Below the pieces are notes generated by a model, which saw nothing but the letters and a program-made list of their open reading frames with translations, was not told the origin of the DNA and did no database searches. Shown here in pieces: positions 49,411-58,719 of a stretch of 64,000 bases of DNA. Source of the stretch: Acidobacteriaceae bacterium (GTDB lineage: Bacteria > Acidobacteriota > Terriglobia > Terriglobales > Acidobacteriaceae); contig PLIO01000070.1 of the NCBI GenBank assembly GCA_003140075.1, forward strand, positions 96,042-160,041, given 5' to 3'. Position 1 is the first letter of the stretch; the number at the start of each line of letters is the position of its first letter. The translations under genes were made by a program, and so were the position numbers.

Positions 49411-49818
49411 GCGCGGGAGATCACGCGCAGCATAAACGAACGCTGAATGATGAATAACACAACTGGGACTTTCATCTGGCGATGCGGAGGGGGCGGAAGA
49501 TCGCCAAGGTTAGTGATGGCGCGGAGGCTCGCCGTTCGCCTGTACTGGATGTGGCGCAAAGGATTGGATTACGAGCAGTTGACCGAGTTCGGTTCGCACG
49601 CGGGATAGCCTGGGTATCGCCATGTTGTGCAGTCGAACACCGAGTAATTGATGGGGCGTCCCGCTTCCCTTCGCAAACCCTTTAGCTGCCAGCGTGCGGA
49701 TAAGCTGAGAGTTTGACGCTTCCCATTAAGCCCGTTTCTGGATAGTCTCCGATTTGCCGACCATCCAGGAATTAGGAAGATCGGTAAATTCCCGGCCGAT
49801 TTTGAACCGTACCGCAGT

Positions 49819-51645
49819 TCAGAGCCTGGTGAAGCCGTCCGGGGTCCACTGTTCTGAGCCGACTCCGTTGTGGACGAAGAAGAGGCCGTCGGGATCGTAT
49901 TTCTCTTTGATTTGGGCGAGGCGGGCGTGGTTGTCGCCCCAGTAGGAATGCTCAAAGTCGGACTCGAAAAAGTTGCTTTCGGAGACGTAAGCTCCGCCGT
50001 TGGAAGCGACGGCGCGGAGTTCGTTCATGCAGCGGTGCACCGAGTCCGCAGCTTTGCGGCCCTTCGCAAGGTCGGGCTCGCGATTGGGAATTCCGGGATA
50101 CGCGGGGCCCTGGCCGTCGGCGACGATGGCGAGAGCAAAGGCACCGCACACCGTGGGATTCATAGCGGTGTCTTTTGCAGCCTCGATGGCTTCCGGAGGC
50201 GCACCCGCCAGCCCCTTATTGAAATGAAGCTCGACTTTGCTAAAGCGGGAAGCTGAGAATAATGCGTTGGCCAATTTTTCTTGTGAGTCGTCTTGCAGAA
50301 GGGATGCGGGCATCCAAAGCGACTCGAAACCCCAGACGACCCAGCCGACCTGGGCGGCGTCGCCGTTCCACCAGACATTGCTGGGGGCGGAACCCGGTCG
50401 GAAGTCTGCCTTGAAAACATCATGGTGATGTTCTTTGCGCCAGTCGACGTCCCACCAATGCCGGAAGGGCATGCTGCCGATTTCAGGCTCAGATTCGATT
50501 GTGTAAGCGCCAGAAGACTGCGCAAGCCAATTGAGGAACGGCTGCCACACTTTTCGCGATTCCTCGGTGTCCAGCCCCAGGTGAACCATGCTGATTTCCA
50601 GCTTATTATCTGGAAAGATGTGCGCTTGTTCGCCCCAATGATCGTTGAAGAGAGCTTCTCGGTAGAAACCAACGAAGTGGCGGATCAGGCGGCGATAGGC
50701 ATCATCGGAAGAGGCTTTGACAGTGAAATTGGCGCCGCCGGCGAGTTCTGGAAGATCGCGCACGCGCAGGGTTAATTTGCCGACCACGCCGAAGGTGCCT
50801 CCTCCCCCTCCTTTCAAAGCCCAGAACAAATCTGGATTGGTGCAAGCGTTTGCGATTCGCACTTTGCCATCGGCGGTAACGACTTCAGCTTCAAGGAGGC
50901 CGGCCGCGGCCATGCCGTAATGTTTTGAGAAGCTGCCGAAACCGCCGCTTTGAATTAGCCCGGCGACGCCGACGGTGGTGCAGCCGCCGCCTTGAACATA
51001 GGCGCCGGCCTTGGTGGTGACGGCGTCGTAAGCTTGCAACCAAATTGTTCCCGAGCCGACAGTGATGGCCCGCTGAGGAGCGTGAGCGGACTTGCAACCA
51101 CTAGGAATGAAATCTTGCTGGATGGTAGCGTCATGCGTATGACGTGTCCAAATCAGGAGAGAATCGGGCGCGTTCGATGTGCCCTGATAGCTGTGGCCAC
51201 CTCCTTTGACGACGAGGCGCAGGTTGTTGTCGCGGGCAAAATCTACGGCGGTTGCGATGTCGTCGGCATTTCTTGCAGCGACAGCGTAGACACTAGGTTT
51301 GGTGGCCCAACCGTCGACCCATCCCAGGGTTTGGGTGATGCCGGGGTTGTCGCCGATATAGTAGGGGTCTTTCAGATTTGCGAAGAGGGTTTTGCAGTCT
51401 ACGCTCTGGGACGAGGACACGCATGCGTTCATCGGAAAATCGACTTGAATCAGGTTGCCGCCGACCGCCTCGTTTAGGCGCTTCCACGCTTCTTTGGAGG
51501 GCCAACCTGGGTCGGAAGGACGCGCTCGGCGGATGGCGGGACTTGCGAACGCGCTGCCGGGCCACAGCTGCGAAAGTGATAATGCCCCGGACGCCTTCAA
51601 AAACTCTCTTCGGTTCAAGGCTACTACCTGCTTTCTCAGCGTCAC
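49819..51645 (-). CDS. Tat-exported FAD-dependent oxidase of the berberine-bridge type
   Basis: NRREFLKASGALSLSQLWPGSAFA Tat signal; KGGGHSYQGTSNAPDSLLIWTR and VQGGGCTTVGVAGLIQSGGFG (bicovalent FAD-type His/Cys sites); C-terminal DHARLAQIKEKYDPDGLFFVHNGVGSE. Confidence 0.92.
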   Translation of the reverse strand: MTLRKQVVALNRREFLKASGALSLSQLWPGSAFASPAIRRARPSDPGWPSKEAWKRLNEAVGGNLIQVDFPMNACVSSSQSVDCKTLFANLKDPYYIGDNPGITQTLGWVDGWATKPSVYAVAARNADDIATAVDFARDNNLRLVVKGGGHSYQGTSNAPDSLLIWTRHTHDATIQQDFIPSGCKSAHAPQRAITVGSGTIWLQAYDAVTTKAGAYVQGGGCTTVGVAGLIQSGGFGSFSKHYGMAAAGLLEAEVVTADGKVRIANACTNPDLFWALKGGGGGTFGVVGKLTLRVRDLPELAGGANFTVKASSDDAYRRLIRHFVGFYREALFNDHWGEQAHIFPDNKLEISMVHLGLDTEESRKVWQPFLNWLAQSSGAYTIESEPEIGSMPFRHWWDVDWRKEHHHDVFKADFRPGSAPSNVWWNGDAAQVGWVVWGFESLWMPASLLQDDSQEKLANALFSASRFSKVELHFNKGLAGAPPEAIEAAKDTAMNPTVCGAFALAIVADGQGPAYPGIPNREPDLAKGRKAADSVHRCMNELRAVASNGGAYVSESNFFESDFEHSYWGDNHARLAQIKEKYDPDGLFFVHNGVGSEQWTPDGFTRL

Positions 51646-51962
51646 GCGGAGATTATTTCTCGATGGTTGTCCACAAATTCAACCATGAATGGTCGTGTGA
51701 AGCAAGGGGTCGCTTTCGGTACCAATCGCAACCTGACGCTCTGCCGGTAGCGACCCTGAATCTGCTCGTGCCTGATTGAAGGAAAAAGGGGAGTGAGGCC
51801 CAACGACGATACTGGAAAGATGTTGGCTTCGAGGAGAGCGCCATTGATCTCCTCGAAGCCCGTTTCTGGACCGCGAGTAAACCGCTGAAGGGCTCACAGA
51901 TTACTTCCGCATTGCCGAACCTCCATCCGGAACTCCTTCTGGAAACCGGCGGAGCACCGCAA

Positions 51963-52370
51963 CTAAAGAAGCACGTCGTTCACTGGACGCCTTGGGCTTG
52001 GCGAGACCTGGCGAACCGGATAGCCTAAGCGAAACATGAACGTTGGCTGCCATTCCTTCTCTCCAATCAGTTCAGAGAGCTCGGCCATTGCTTGTGGTTC
52101 CTGATTGAGTGACCGCTGGTGATCGATCAACTCGACCACCTCATTGACCGGTCTTCCGGCAACATGGCGCGCAGTCGCCAGCAGATGGGCACGTTGCCAG
52201 GTGCGGCCTGCGCGCAGACTCTGCTCACGATCATAGCGGTCGCGCACCGTTATCACTCCAAAAAGCGGCGTGGCATGCAGCAAGTCCTTATAGGACATCA
52301 TCCGCAGCAATTTGTGCCTGAAAGCGAAGCCCCGTCCCCAGGGAGGCATGAACTTTATGATTCCGACCAT
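51963..52370 (-). pseudogene. C-terminal fragment of an Acg/nitroreductase-like FMN protein
   Basis: AGRTWQRAHLLATARHVAGRPVNEVVELIDHQRSL...WQPTFMFRLGYPVRQVSPSPRRPVNDVL; N-terminal half missing. Confidence 0.55.
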
Positions 52371-52958
52371 CAGCGGAGACTGCCCGTACCGCGAGGAATC
52401 GTCTCATGGTGTTCCTTGCCCGAGATATAAGTTGAAAATATAGGACTGCCCTGTTGAACACCGTTTACGGTGCATTTAGGTGAACAAACCGCGTGAATTC
52501 GATGCGGCGGGCGAAACTAAGGGGACATGTTAGTTTACTCGTTATGGAAAAACGACATTGGATAATCGTCAACCCGCGTTCGAAACTCTTGTAGCACGAG
52601 AAGACTTCCGCCCGGACAATGACCGAGCCGGAAGGAGTGCCTCTGAATCAGGAGCGGAAATTCCTGCTCAGCTGCAAGCGGCTCGTAGGATTTCGTTGTG
52701 GCTCTGAAGGTAGATAAATCGTCTTTCGAACCGAGCAATTGTGAACATCACGCCATCCTCCACAAGGCGCATCATCTCAGTAGGATAGGGACGGGTCGCG
52801 GCTGGAAGTTGTAACGGCGAAGCTGATTGCGGCAACCGCCGGAGTGGCCACCGCATCTTCTTTGTTGGACCAGGCCGTTCGGTTGTAACTTTCGCCAGCG
52901 CCCCATTCGGCCCGTCGACAACTGAAGCCCGAAAACCGTTGTGCGGAAGGAATCCTGC

Positions 52959-53786
52959 ATGTTGATTCAGATCGGCTACGAATTGGTCTTTTACTGTCCA
53001 CAAGAAACGCCGATGATCCTTATGGTCAACGTCCATTATTCTCGCGCCGCGGATATCGTCACCCCCGATCTTCTGATTACAGATCCGGAAACGCCAATCA
53101 ACGCGTATCGGGACGGCTTCGGAAACTGGTGTACCCGGATTGTGGCGCCCACCGGGAGAATCCGCCTGACCAGCACCGGGGTGGTTCGAGACTCGGGGGA
53201 AACCGACGTGCTGACGCCCTCCGCTCAACAGCACCCTTTGCAGGAATTGCCGGAAGAAACTCTGGTCTTCCTGTTGGGCAGCCGGTATTGCGAGACCGAT
53301 CTGCTGTCCGACGCAGCGTGGTCGCGATTCGGCCAATCGACGCCGGGATGGCCGCGCGTGCGGGCGATCTGCGATTTTGTCCACAACCATATCGCTTTCG
53401 ATTATCAGAAAGCGCGCCCCACGCGCACAGCTTGGGAGGCGTTCAACGAGGGTGTGGGCGTCTGCCGCGACTTCGCGCACCTGGCAATCGCGCTCTGCCG
53501 CTGCATGAATATCCCGGCGCGGTATTGCACCGGATACCTTGGCGACATGGGGACGCTGCCGCCTTACGGCCTGATGGATTTTGCCGCCTGGATTGAAGTC
53601 TATCTCGGTGGTGCCTGGCACACGTTCGATCCACGGAACAACGTACCCAGGATTGGACGAGTGCTGATCGCGCGCGGCCGCGATGCAACCGATGTCGCCA
53701 TCGCCACCACGTTTGGCCCATATACCCTGGAGGGCTTTAAAGTCTGGACGGATGAGATCGCGGAGAATGTGCCAAAGGCGGGCTAG
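52959..53786 (+). CDS. transglutaminase-like cysteine protease-fold protein
   Basis: FNEGVGVCRDFAHLAIALCRCMNIPARYCTGYL; FAAWIEVYLGGAWHTFDPRNNVPRIGRVLIARGRDATDVAIATTFG (Cys-His-Asp triad). Confidence 0.92.
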   Translation: MLIQIGYELVFYCPQETPMILMVNVHYSRAADIVTPDLLITDPETPINAYRDGFGNWCTRIVAPTGRIRLTSTGVVRDSGETDVLTPSAQQHPLQELPEETLVFLLGSRYCETDLLSDAAWSRFGQSTPGWPRVRAICDFVHNHIAFDYQKARPTRTAWEAFNEGVGVCRDFAHLAIALCRCMNIPARYCTGYLGDMGTLPPYGLMDFAAWIEVYLGGAWHTFDPRNNVPRIGRVLIARGRDATDVAIATTFGPYTLEGFKVWTDEIAENVPKAG

Positions 53787-54200
53787 TCCGCGAATCCGAT
53801 TGTAGGGCAGGTCCTTCTCATCGTACGGCACATCACGGCCTTCTCCTGATATCAGGTTCTGGCTACCCACGCTGCTCTCGTCAGCGGTCTGGGGCAGCGT
53901 TGGCCGGAAGCTACATCTTGGCGAAATCAACTCATCGCGCTCACAACCCAGTCAATGAGCTGCTATGGCGATGTTTCGCCAATTGACATGCTAGGTGACC
54001 GCTGGGTAACTTCCGGTTGGCCGACGACTCAGGAATTAAGGGCGATAAGTGTGTTTGCGACGCGATGGCTATATTCTGTCGAGCACGTTGCAGGGTGTTC
54101 GATGTATTTTGGGTAATCGAGGATTGGTCCCGGTTTTGAGACGATCACAGTCACTCTCGAATAACGGGCGGATCCCGAAGTTAAGTCTTTCATTTAGAGG

Positions 54201-55178
54201 CTAGGTCGTGATTTCCACGAGATTTCCTTCGGAGTCTGCAATCACGGCTTCATAGTATCCATCTCCCGTAGCTCTTGGTCGGCTGACAATCTGAACGCCC
54301 GCTTCTTCCATTTCCTTGACCAAACGATCCACCGCTTGGCGCGAACCGACCGAAATGGCGATGTGAGCGTGGCGCGGGGGCTCCTGGGGAGAGACCATCA
54401 GTTCAAGGCGCGGGCCCCCACCGAGCGACAGGAAACGGGATCGAAAGTCGTGCTTTGCACTCGAATACTCGGGAGTCGAGGCAGCATGAAACCAGCGCTC
54501 GTAAAAACCACGGGCGCGATCAAGATTGGAAACCCAGGCCGCAACGTGTTCGACGCGTGCTCTTGATCGCAACAACCCAAGCTGCAACAGTTCCTCACGC
54601 AGCGAAGACGGATCGCTAAATCGAATCGCATGCATGCCAACGCTGCGGGCCGCTTCCACGTTGTGCTGTAGGTCATCAACGTAGATTATTTGCTCCGGGA
54701 TCAGAGCAAATCTTTCACAGAAGCATTGAAAGATTCGTGGATCGGGTTTGACCAGGTGCACCTCGGCAGAGAGGAAGATTGCACGGAACCAGTGCAGGAA
54801 CTCGAATCTTCCCTGTGCAAAAGGGAAGGTTTCCGCTGACCAGTTACTCAGGCCGTAGATGGGAACTTCCTGCTCCCGCAGCTCAGACAGAATGTCGACC
54901 GTACCCGCGATCGGTCCTGCGATCATTTCATCGAAACGCTCGAACCACGCGTCGATCATTTCGGCGTTGCTGGGATGCTCGAGTTTCAGTGCTGCGCAGG
55001 CTTCCGCAAAGGTTCGCCCGGCATCTTGCTGCAGATTCCACTCTGTCGTGCAGATGTTCGCCAGAAAATGTTCCATGTCGGCTTCATGTTGAAACAATTT
55101 GCGATAAAGATAGCGCGGGTTCCAATCGATCAGTACTCCGCCAAGATCGAACACCGCTACAGAACGGGGAGCTGTCAT
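54201..55178 (-). CDS. fusion: HAD-superfamily hydrolase plus VOC/glyoxalase-fold domain
   Basis: VAVFDLGGVLIDWNPRYLY, YGLSNWSAETF, KPDPRIFQ, YVDDLQHNVEAA; then VEHVAAWVSNLDRARGFYERWFHA...SEGNLVEITT. Confidence 0.88.
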   Translation of the reverse strand: MTAPRSVAVFDLGGVLIDWNPRYLYRKLFQHEADMEHFLANICTTEWNLQQDAGRTFAEACAALKLEHPSNAEMIDAWFERFDEMIAGPIAGTVDILSELREQEVPIYGLSNWSAETFPFAQGRFEFLHWFRAIFLSAEVHLVKPDPRIFQCFCERFALIPEQIIYVDDLQHNVEAARSVGMHAIRFSDPSSLREELLQLGLLRSRARVEHVAAWVSNLDRARGFYERWFHAASTPEYSSAKHDFRSRFLSLGGGPRLELMVSPQEPPRHAHIAISVGSRQAVDRLVKEMEEAGVQIVSRPRATGDGYYEAVIADSEGNLVEITT

Positions 55179-55307
55179 GTAGTGATTTTAGCGAATGAGA
55201 CTGTCCGCGAGCGGCTGACGAACAAACCGGAAGTAGCTGTTGAAACCAGGCGACTACACTCGTTGAGACCGCAAGTGTACCGTGTCAAGGTATTGGCTCT
55301 GCGGCAA

Positions 55308-56213
55308 TTAGGAATCGACCGGCTCCATGTCGACGGCGACGTTGAGCGTATGAGCTCCGCCGCCCAGGATTAACCCCCGCAGAGGACTTACGTCACCGTA
55401 ATCCCGGCCCCAGGCGAGCGTCACGTGGCCGTTCGTGGGGACAACGTTGTTCGTGGGATCCAGATCAAGCCAGCCGATTCCCGGACAATAAGCTGACACC
55501 CAGGCGTGGGATGCGTCGGCGCCCACCAGCCTGGGCCGCCCGGGAGGTGGATAGGTTCGAAGGTATCCACTTACATAACGTGCCGCGAGATTTAGGGAAC
55601 GAAGGCAGGCGATTTGCAAGTGTGCGAAATCCTGGCAGACGCCCCGCCGTTTCCGAAAGACCTCTTCGGTTGGCGTCCGGACGTTGGTGACCTTCGAATC
55701 GAAGCGGAAGTCCTTGTAGATGCGTGCGGTCAGGTCCAGAAGCGCCTCCGGCAATGGCCTTCCTGGCGTAAACGACTGGAGAGCATAGGAAGCAAACTCA
55801 GGCCTGACCCGGATGCGCGGCGATTCAAATCCAAACTGGTAGGCTTCGAGGCCCGCTGCGCTGTGATCGCCTGGAAGCGATTTGGCTGCCTCTTCCCAAG
55901 GCAGCGGCAGTTGAGGCAAAGGCTTCGCATTGGCTTCCATGGTTACTTCGCTCCGCGCCTCGACCACCAACTCACTGTGCGGCTCCTGAATGGTGAAAAA
56001 GCAAAGAACGTTTCCAAAAGAATCCACACGTTCGGTGCGCGTTGCCGGATGCGGTTTGATATGCAGCTCGCTGTGCGCCACCTGGTGATGCGGCAAAGCG
56101 CGCGGCTTCAGGCACGCCACGTGGGTTCCGGCCGACACGGGATATTTATATTTGTACGTAGTCCGGTGAACGATTCTATAGATCATTGTCTTGAGATCAT
56201 TAGCGAAGGTCAT
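55308..56213 (-). CDS. transglutaminase-like protein with N-terminal beta domain
   Basis: IVHRTTYKYKYPVSAGTHVACLKPRA; RKRRGVCQDFAHLQIACLRSLNLAARYVSGYL; DASHAWVSAYCPGIGWLDLDPTNN. Confidence 0.93.
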   Translation of the reverse strand: MTFANDLKTMIYRIVHRTTYKYKYPVSAGTHVACLKPRALPHHQVAHSELHIKPHPATRTERVDSFGNVLCFFTIQEPHSELVVEARSEVTMEANAKPLPQLPLPWEEAAKSLPGDHSAAGLEAYQFGFESPRIRVRPEFASYALQSFTPGRPLPEALLDLTARIYKDFRFDSKVTNVRTPTEEVFRKRRGVCQDFAHLQIACLRSLNLAARYVSGYLRTYPPPGRPRLVGADASHAWVSAYCPGIGWLDLDPTNNVVPTNGHVTLAWGRDYGDVSPLRGLILGGGAHTLNVAVDMEPVDS

Positions 56214-56223
56214 ACAATAAAGA

Positions 56224-58719
56224 TCATTGGCCTATGGTGATGGGCAAGGTCCGTGCGTGACTAAAGTATCTGCTCGATAAGTTGTTCGACCAGGAAGGCA
56301 GCAATCCTTCCAGCTCCTTCAGGAAACCTGCAAGCCGGCTGAGCCCATCGGAGCCATTCGCCGCCGAGGCGCCCGGCAATGGATACTTTAGCTTTCGTAA
56401 ATCGAAACTGCGCAATAATGCCAAAGCAGACCGCATTGCTTTTAAGTCAGCCGGGAGGTGCCGGGGAAGCTTTTGATAGAGATCGGCGAGGTGGCTCAGT
56501 TGAAAGTCCAAAGAGCGGGGATTCGTCTCATCCGCCATGAGCACATCCAGCACGGCTAAGGGATGTAGGGTCGTGTAGTATCGGGTCCGATAAGTCATAG
56601 AGCTATCCGCAACCTCGAGCAAGCAGTCCAAAAGCAACCAATCCTGCTCGGCCAGGGGCGTGGTGATCTCGCGGAGTTGCCAGGCCAGATAGATCGCGCG
56701 CTCCAGCCGCCGGCCAATGGTCATGAACAGCCAGCCCAAACCGCGGTTGATGTTTTCCCGCTCCATTCCGGAGAATGCAGAAAGTAGTTCCAAACAGTCG
56801 GTCAACATACCCGGATACTCGAGAAACGGCGTGCCGCTCCCAATCTGAATCGAGTCCCGCAGCTGACCGATGAGGAACATCATATCGGCCGACAATCGCT
56901 CGCGAATAGTGCCACCAGTCCGGTATACCTCGGCCAGAGTGCACGCCAGACTGTCAGGCCGCCTGGCATCCGTCAGCAGTGAGGTCACTTCCTGTTCAAG
57001 TTCCGCCGAAGTCGGCCGCCGGCGTTTCGCTTTTGGCAACTTGCTGTGCCTCGATTCCAGGCATCGGTGCAGCCGGATCAGGCAGCCGAGATCCGCTTCC
57101 TCTGCGCGCCGAACACGAGGGATCATGGCGCGCAAGATCCGAGCGATGTTTTCGGCTCGCTCGACATATCGGCCTAACCAGAAGGCATTGTCGGCGACAC
57201 TGCTCGGCACAACTCGCGAGACCCGGCGCAACTCCACTGGCTCATGCCGCGGGCGCAGCATACTGAACGTATCGACGGGGCTATCCCACAGGACCCATGC
57301 GTCCTTGCTGTGGCCGCCGCGCTGCATCGAAACGACCGATCCTTCCGCTTCGGCGACCCGTACCAGTCCTCCCGGAATCGCAATCCACCCGCTGCCGGTA
57401 TTGAGCACGTAAGTGCGCAGCACCAGGCTGCGTGAGTTGAGACATCCGTTATCCCACACCGGCGCAGTGGACAAAGCGACCTGCTCCTGCGCCACATACT
57501 CGTGCGGGCGGGCCCGCAGTCGCTCGGCAAACTTGCCCTTCTCGGCGTAAGGGAGTTCGGCCCCAAAGACCGGTTCCATACCGCTCGAGGGAAATGCCGG
57601 TTTCACCACCACCGAGTCGAGATGGTCGAGCACCCAATCGAGGGCGTACGGCTGCCCGCACCACCAGGTAGCGACGGACGGAAGTTTAAGCTTCTCGCCC
57701 AGCAATTGTGTGGAGAGGCCGGGAAGAAAGGGCATGATCGCGGCCGTCTCAATCAAACCGCTGCCCAGTGCGTTTGCCACCTTCACATTTCCCGCGACGA
57801 TAGCGTCGACGAGGCCGGGCACGCCGAGAAGCGAATCGCCCCGCAGTTCGAGAGGATCGCAAAAGCTGTCATCCACACGGCGCAAAATCACATCGACCCT
57901 CTCCAGTCCGTCGACGGTCTTGAGATGCACGCGGCGGTGGCGCACCGTCAGGTCCTTGCCCTGGACTAGAGTGAACCCCAGATAGCGCGCGATATAGGAG
58001 TGTTCGAAGTAAGTCTCGTTGAGCGGTCCGGGAGTAAGCAACACGATACGCGGATTGTCGCGTTGGGCGAGGCTGGTGAGCGCATCGCGTTGCGCACGAA
58101 AAAACGGAGCGAGGCGCAACACGTTCGAAATGCGGAAGAGATCGGGCAAAACGTCGGCGACGATGATGCGGTTCTCCAGCGCATAGCCGCTGCCCGAAGG
58201 CGCTTGCGTGCGATCGGCCAATACCCACCACTGGCCGTCGGGCGAACGGGCAAGATCGACTGCCAGCATATGCAGATAGCTGTGTGAGGGAACACGCACG
58301 CCCACGAGCGGCCGCAGAAATGCGGGGTTGCCGTAGAGAAGTGCGGCAGGAAAGCGGTTCTGCGCCAGCAGGTCCTGCTTTCCGTAGAGATCCTTGAGCA
58401 GCAGACTGAGCAACTGGGCGCGCTGAACAATGCCCGCTTCGATGTAGCGCCACTCGTCCGCCGGAATCAGCAGCGGAACGATATCGATCTTCCAAACCCG
58501 GCTTGCCCCGAGTGGATCGCCGTAAATGTTGTACGTGATCCCGTTCTCGCGAATGCGGCGCTCGGCACGGGCCCATCGTTGTGCCAGTTCTTCGTGGCCG
58601 ATCGCCCGAAGTGACTCCATCAAGTGGGTCCAGTGCGGGCGAGGAGTTACGCCATCGGCCGATAATTCGTCGTAGGCAGTTCCGTAGCGGAGCGGAGGCT
58701 GACATAAATCCACCGTCAT
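56224..58719 (-). CDS. fusion: circularly permuted ATP-grasp (COG2308-type) plus alpha-E domain (COG2307-type)
   Basis: DRTQAPSGSGYALENR...LRRVDDSFCDPLELRGDSLLGVPGLVDAIVAGNVKVANALGSGL...RGGHSKDAWVLWD; then VVPSSVADNAFWLGRYVERAENIARILRAMIPRV; start MTVDLCQPP overlaps the upstream stop. Confidence 0.92.
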   Translation of the reverse strand: MTVDLCQPPLRYGTAYDELSADGVTPRPHWTHLMESLRAIGHEELAQRWARAERRIRENGITYNIYGDPLGASRVWKIDIVPLLIPADEWRYIEAGIVQRAQLLSLLLKDLYGKQDLLAQNRFPAALLYGNPAFLRPLVGVRVPSHSYLHMLAVDLARSPDGQWWVLADRTQAPSGSGYALENRIIVADVLPDLFRISNVLRLAPFFRAQRDALTSLAQRDNPRIVLLTPGPLNETYFEHSYIARYLGFTLVQGKDLTVRHRRVHLKTVDGLERVDVILRRVDDSFCDPLELRGDSLLGVPGLVDAIVAGNVKVANALGSGLIETAAIMPFLPGLSTQLLGEKLKLPSVATWWCGQPYALDWVLDHLDSVVVKPAFPSSGMEPVFGAELPYAEKGKFAERLRARPHEYVAQEQVALSTAPVWDNGCLNSRSLVLRTYVLNTGSGWIAIPGGLVRVAEAEGSVVSMQRGGHSKDAWVLWDSPVDTFSMLRPRHEPVELRRVSRVVPSSVADNAFWLGRYVERAENIARILRAMIPRVRRAEEADLGCLIRLHRCLESRHSKLPKAKRRRPTSAELEQEVTSLLTDARRPDSLACTLAEVYRTGGTIRERLSADMMFLIGQLRDSIQIGSGTPFLEYPGMLTDCLELLSAFSGMERENINRGLGWLFMTIGRRLERAIYLAWQLREITTPLAEQDWLLLDCLLEVADSSMTYRTRYYTTLHPLAVLDVLMADETNPRSLDFQLSHLADLYQKLPRHLPADLKAMRSALALLRSFDLRKLKYPLPGASAANGSDGLSRLAGFLKELEGLLPSWSNNLSSRYFSHARTLPITIGQ

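Noticed and set aside
51780-52027. Plus-strand frame reading SEAQRRYWKDVGFEESAIDLLEARFW...WAWRDLANRIA*
   Set aside because: Looks mildly protein-like but has no start codon, no recognized family, and overlaps the nitroreductase remnant; not strong enough to call.
52459-52472. CACCGT-TT-ACGGTG palindrome
   Set aside because: Short isolated dyad without a confident adjacent gene start; could be chance.
52668-53930. 420-aa minus-strand ORF
   Set aside because: Antisense shadow of the well-supported transglutaminase gene at 52959-53786; Arg/Pro-rich composition with no recognizable domain.
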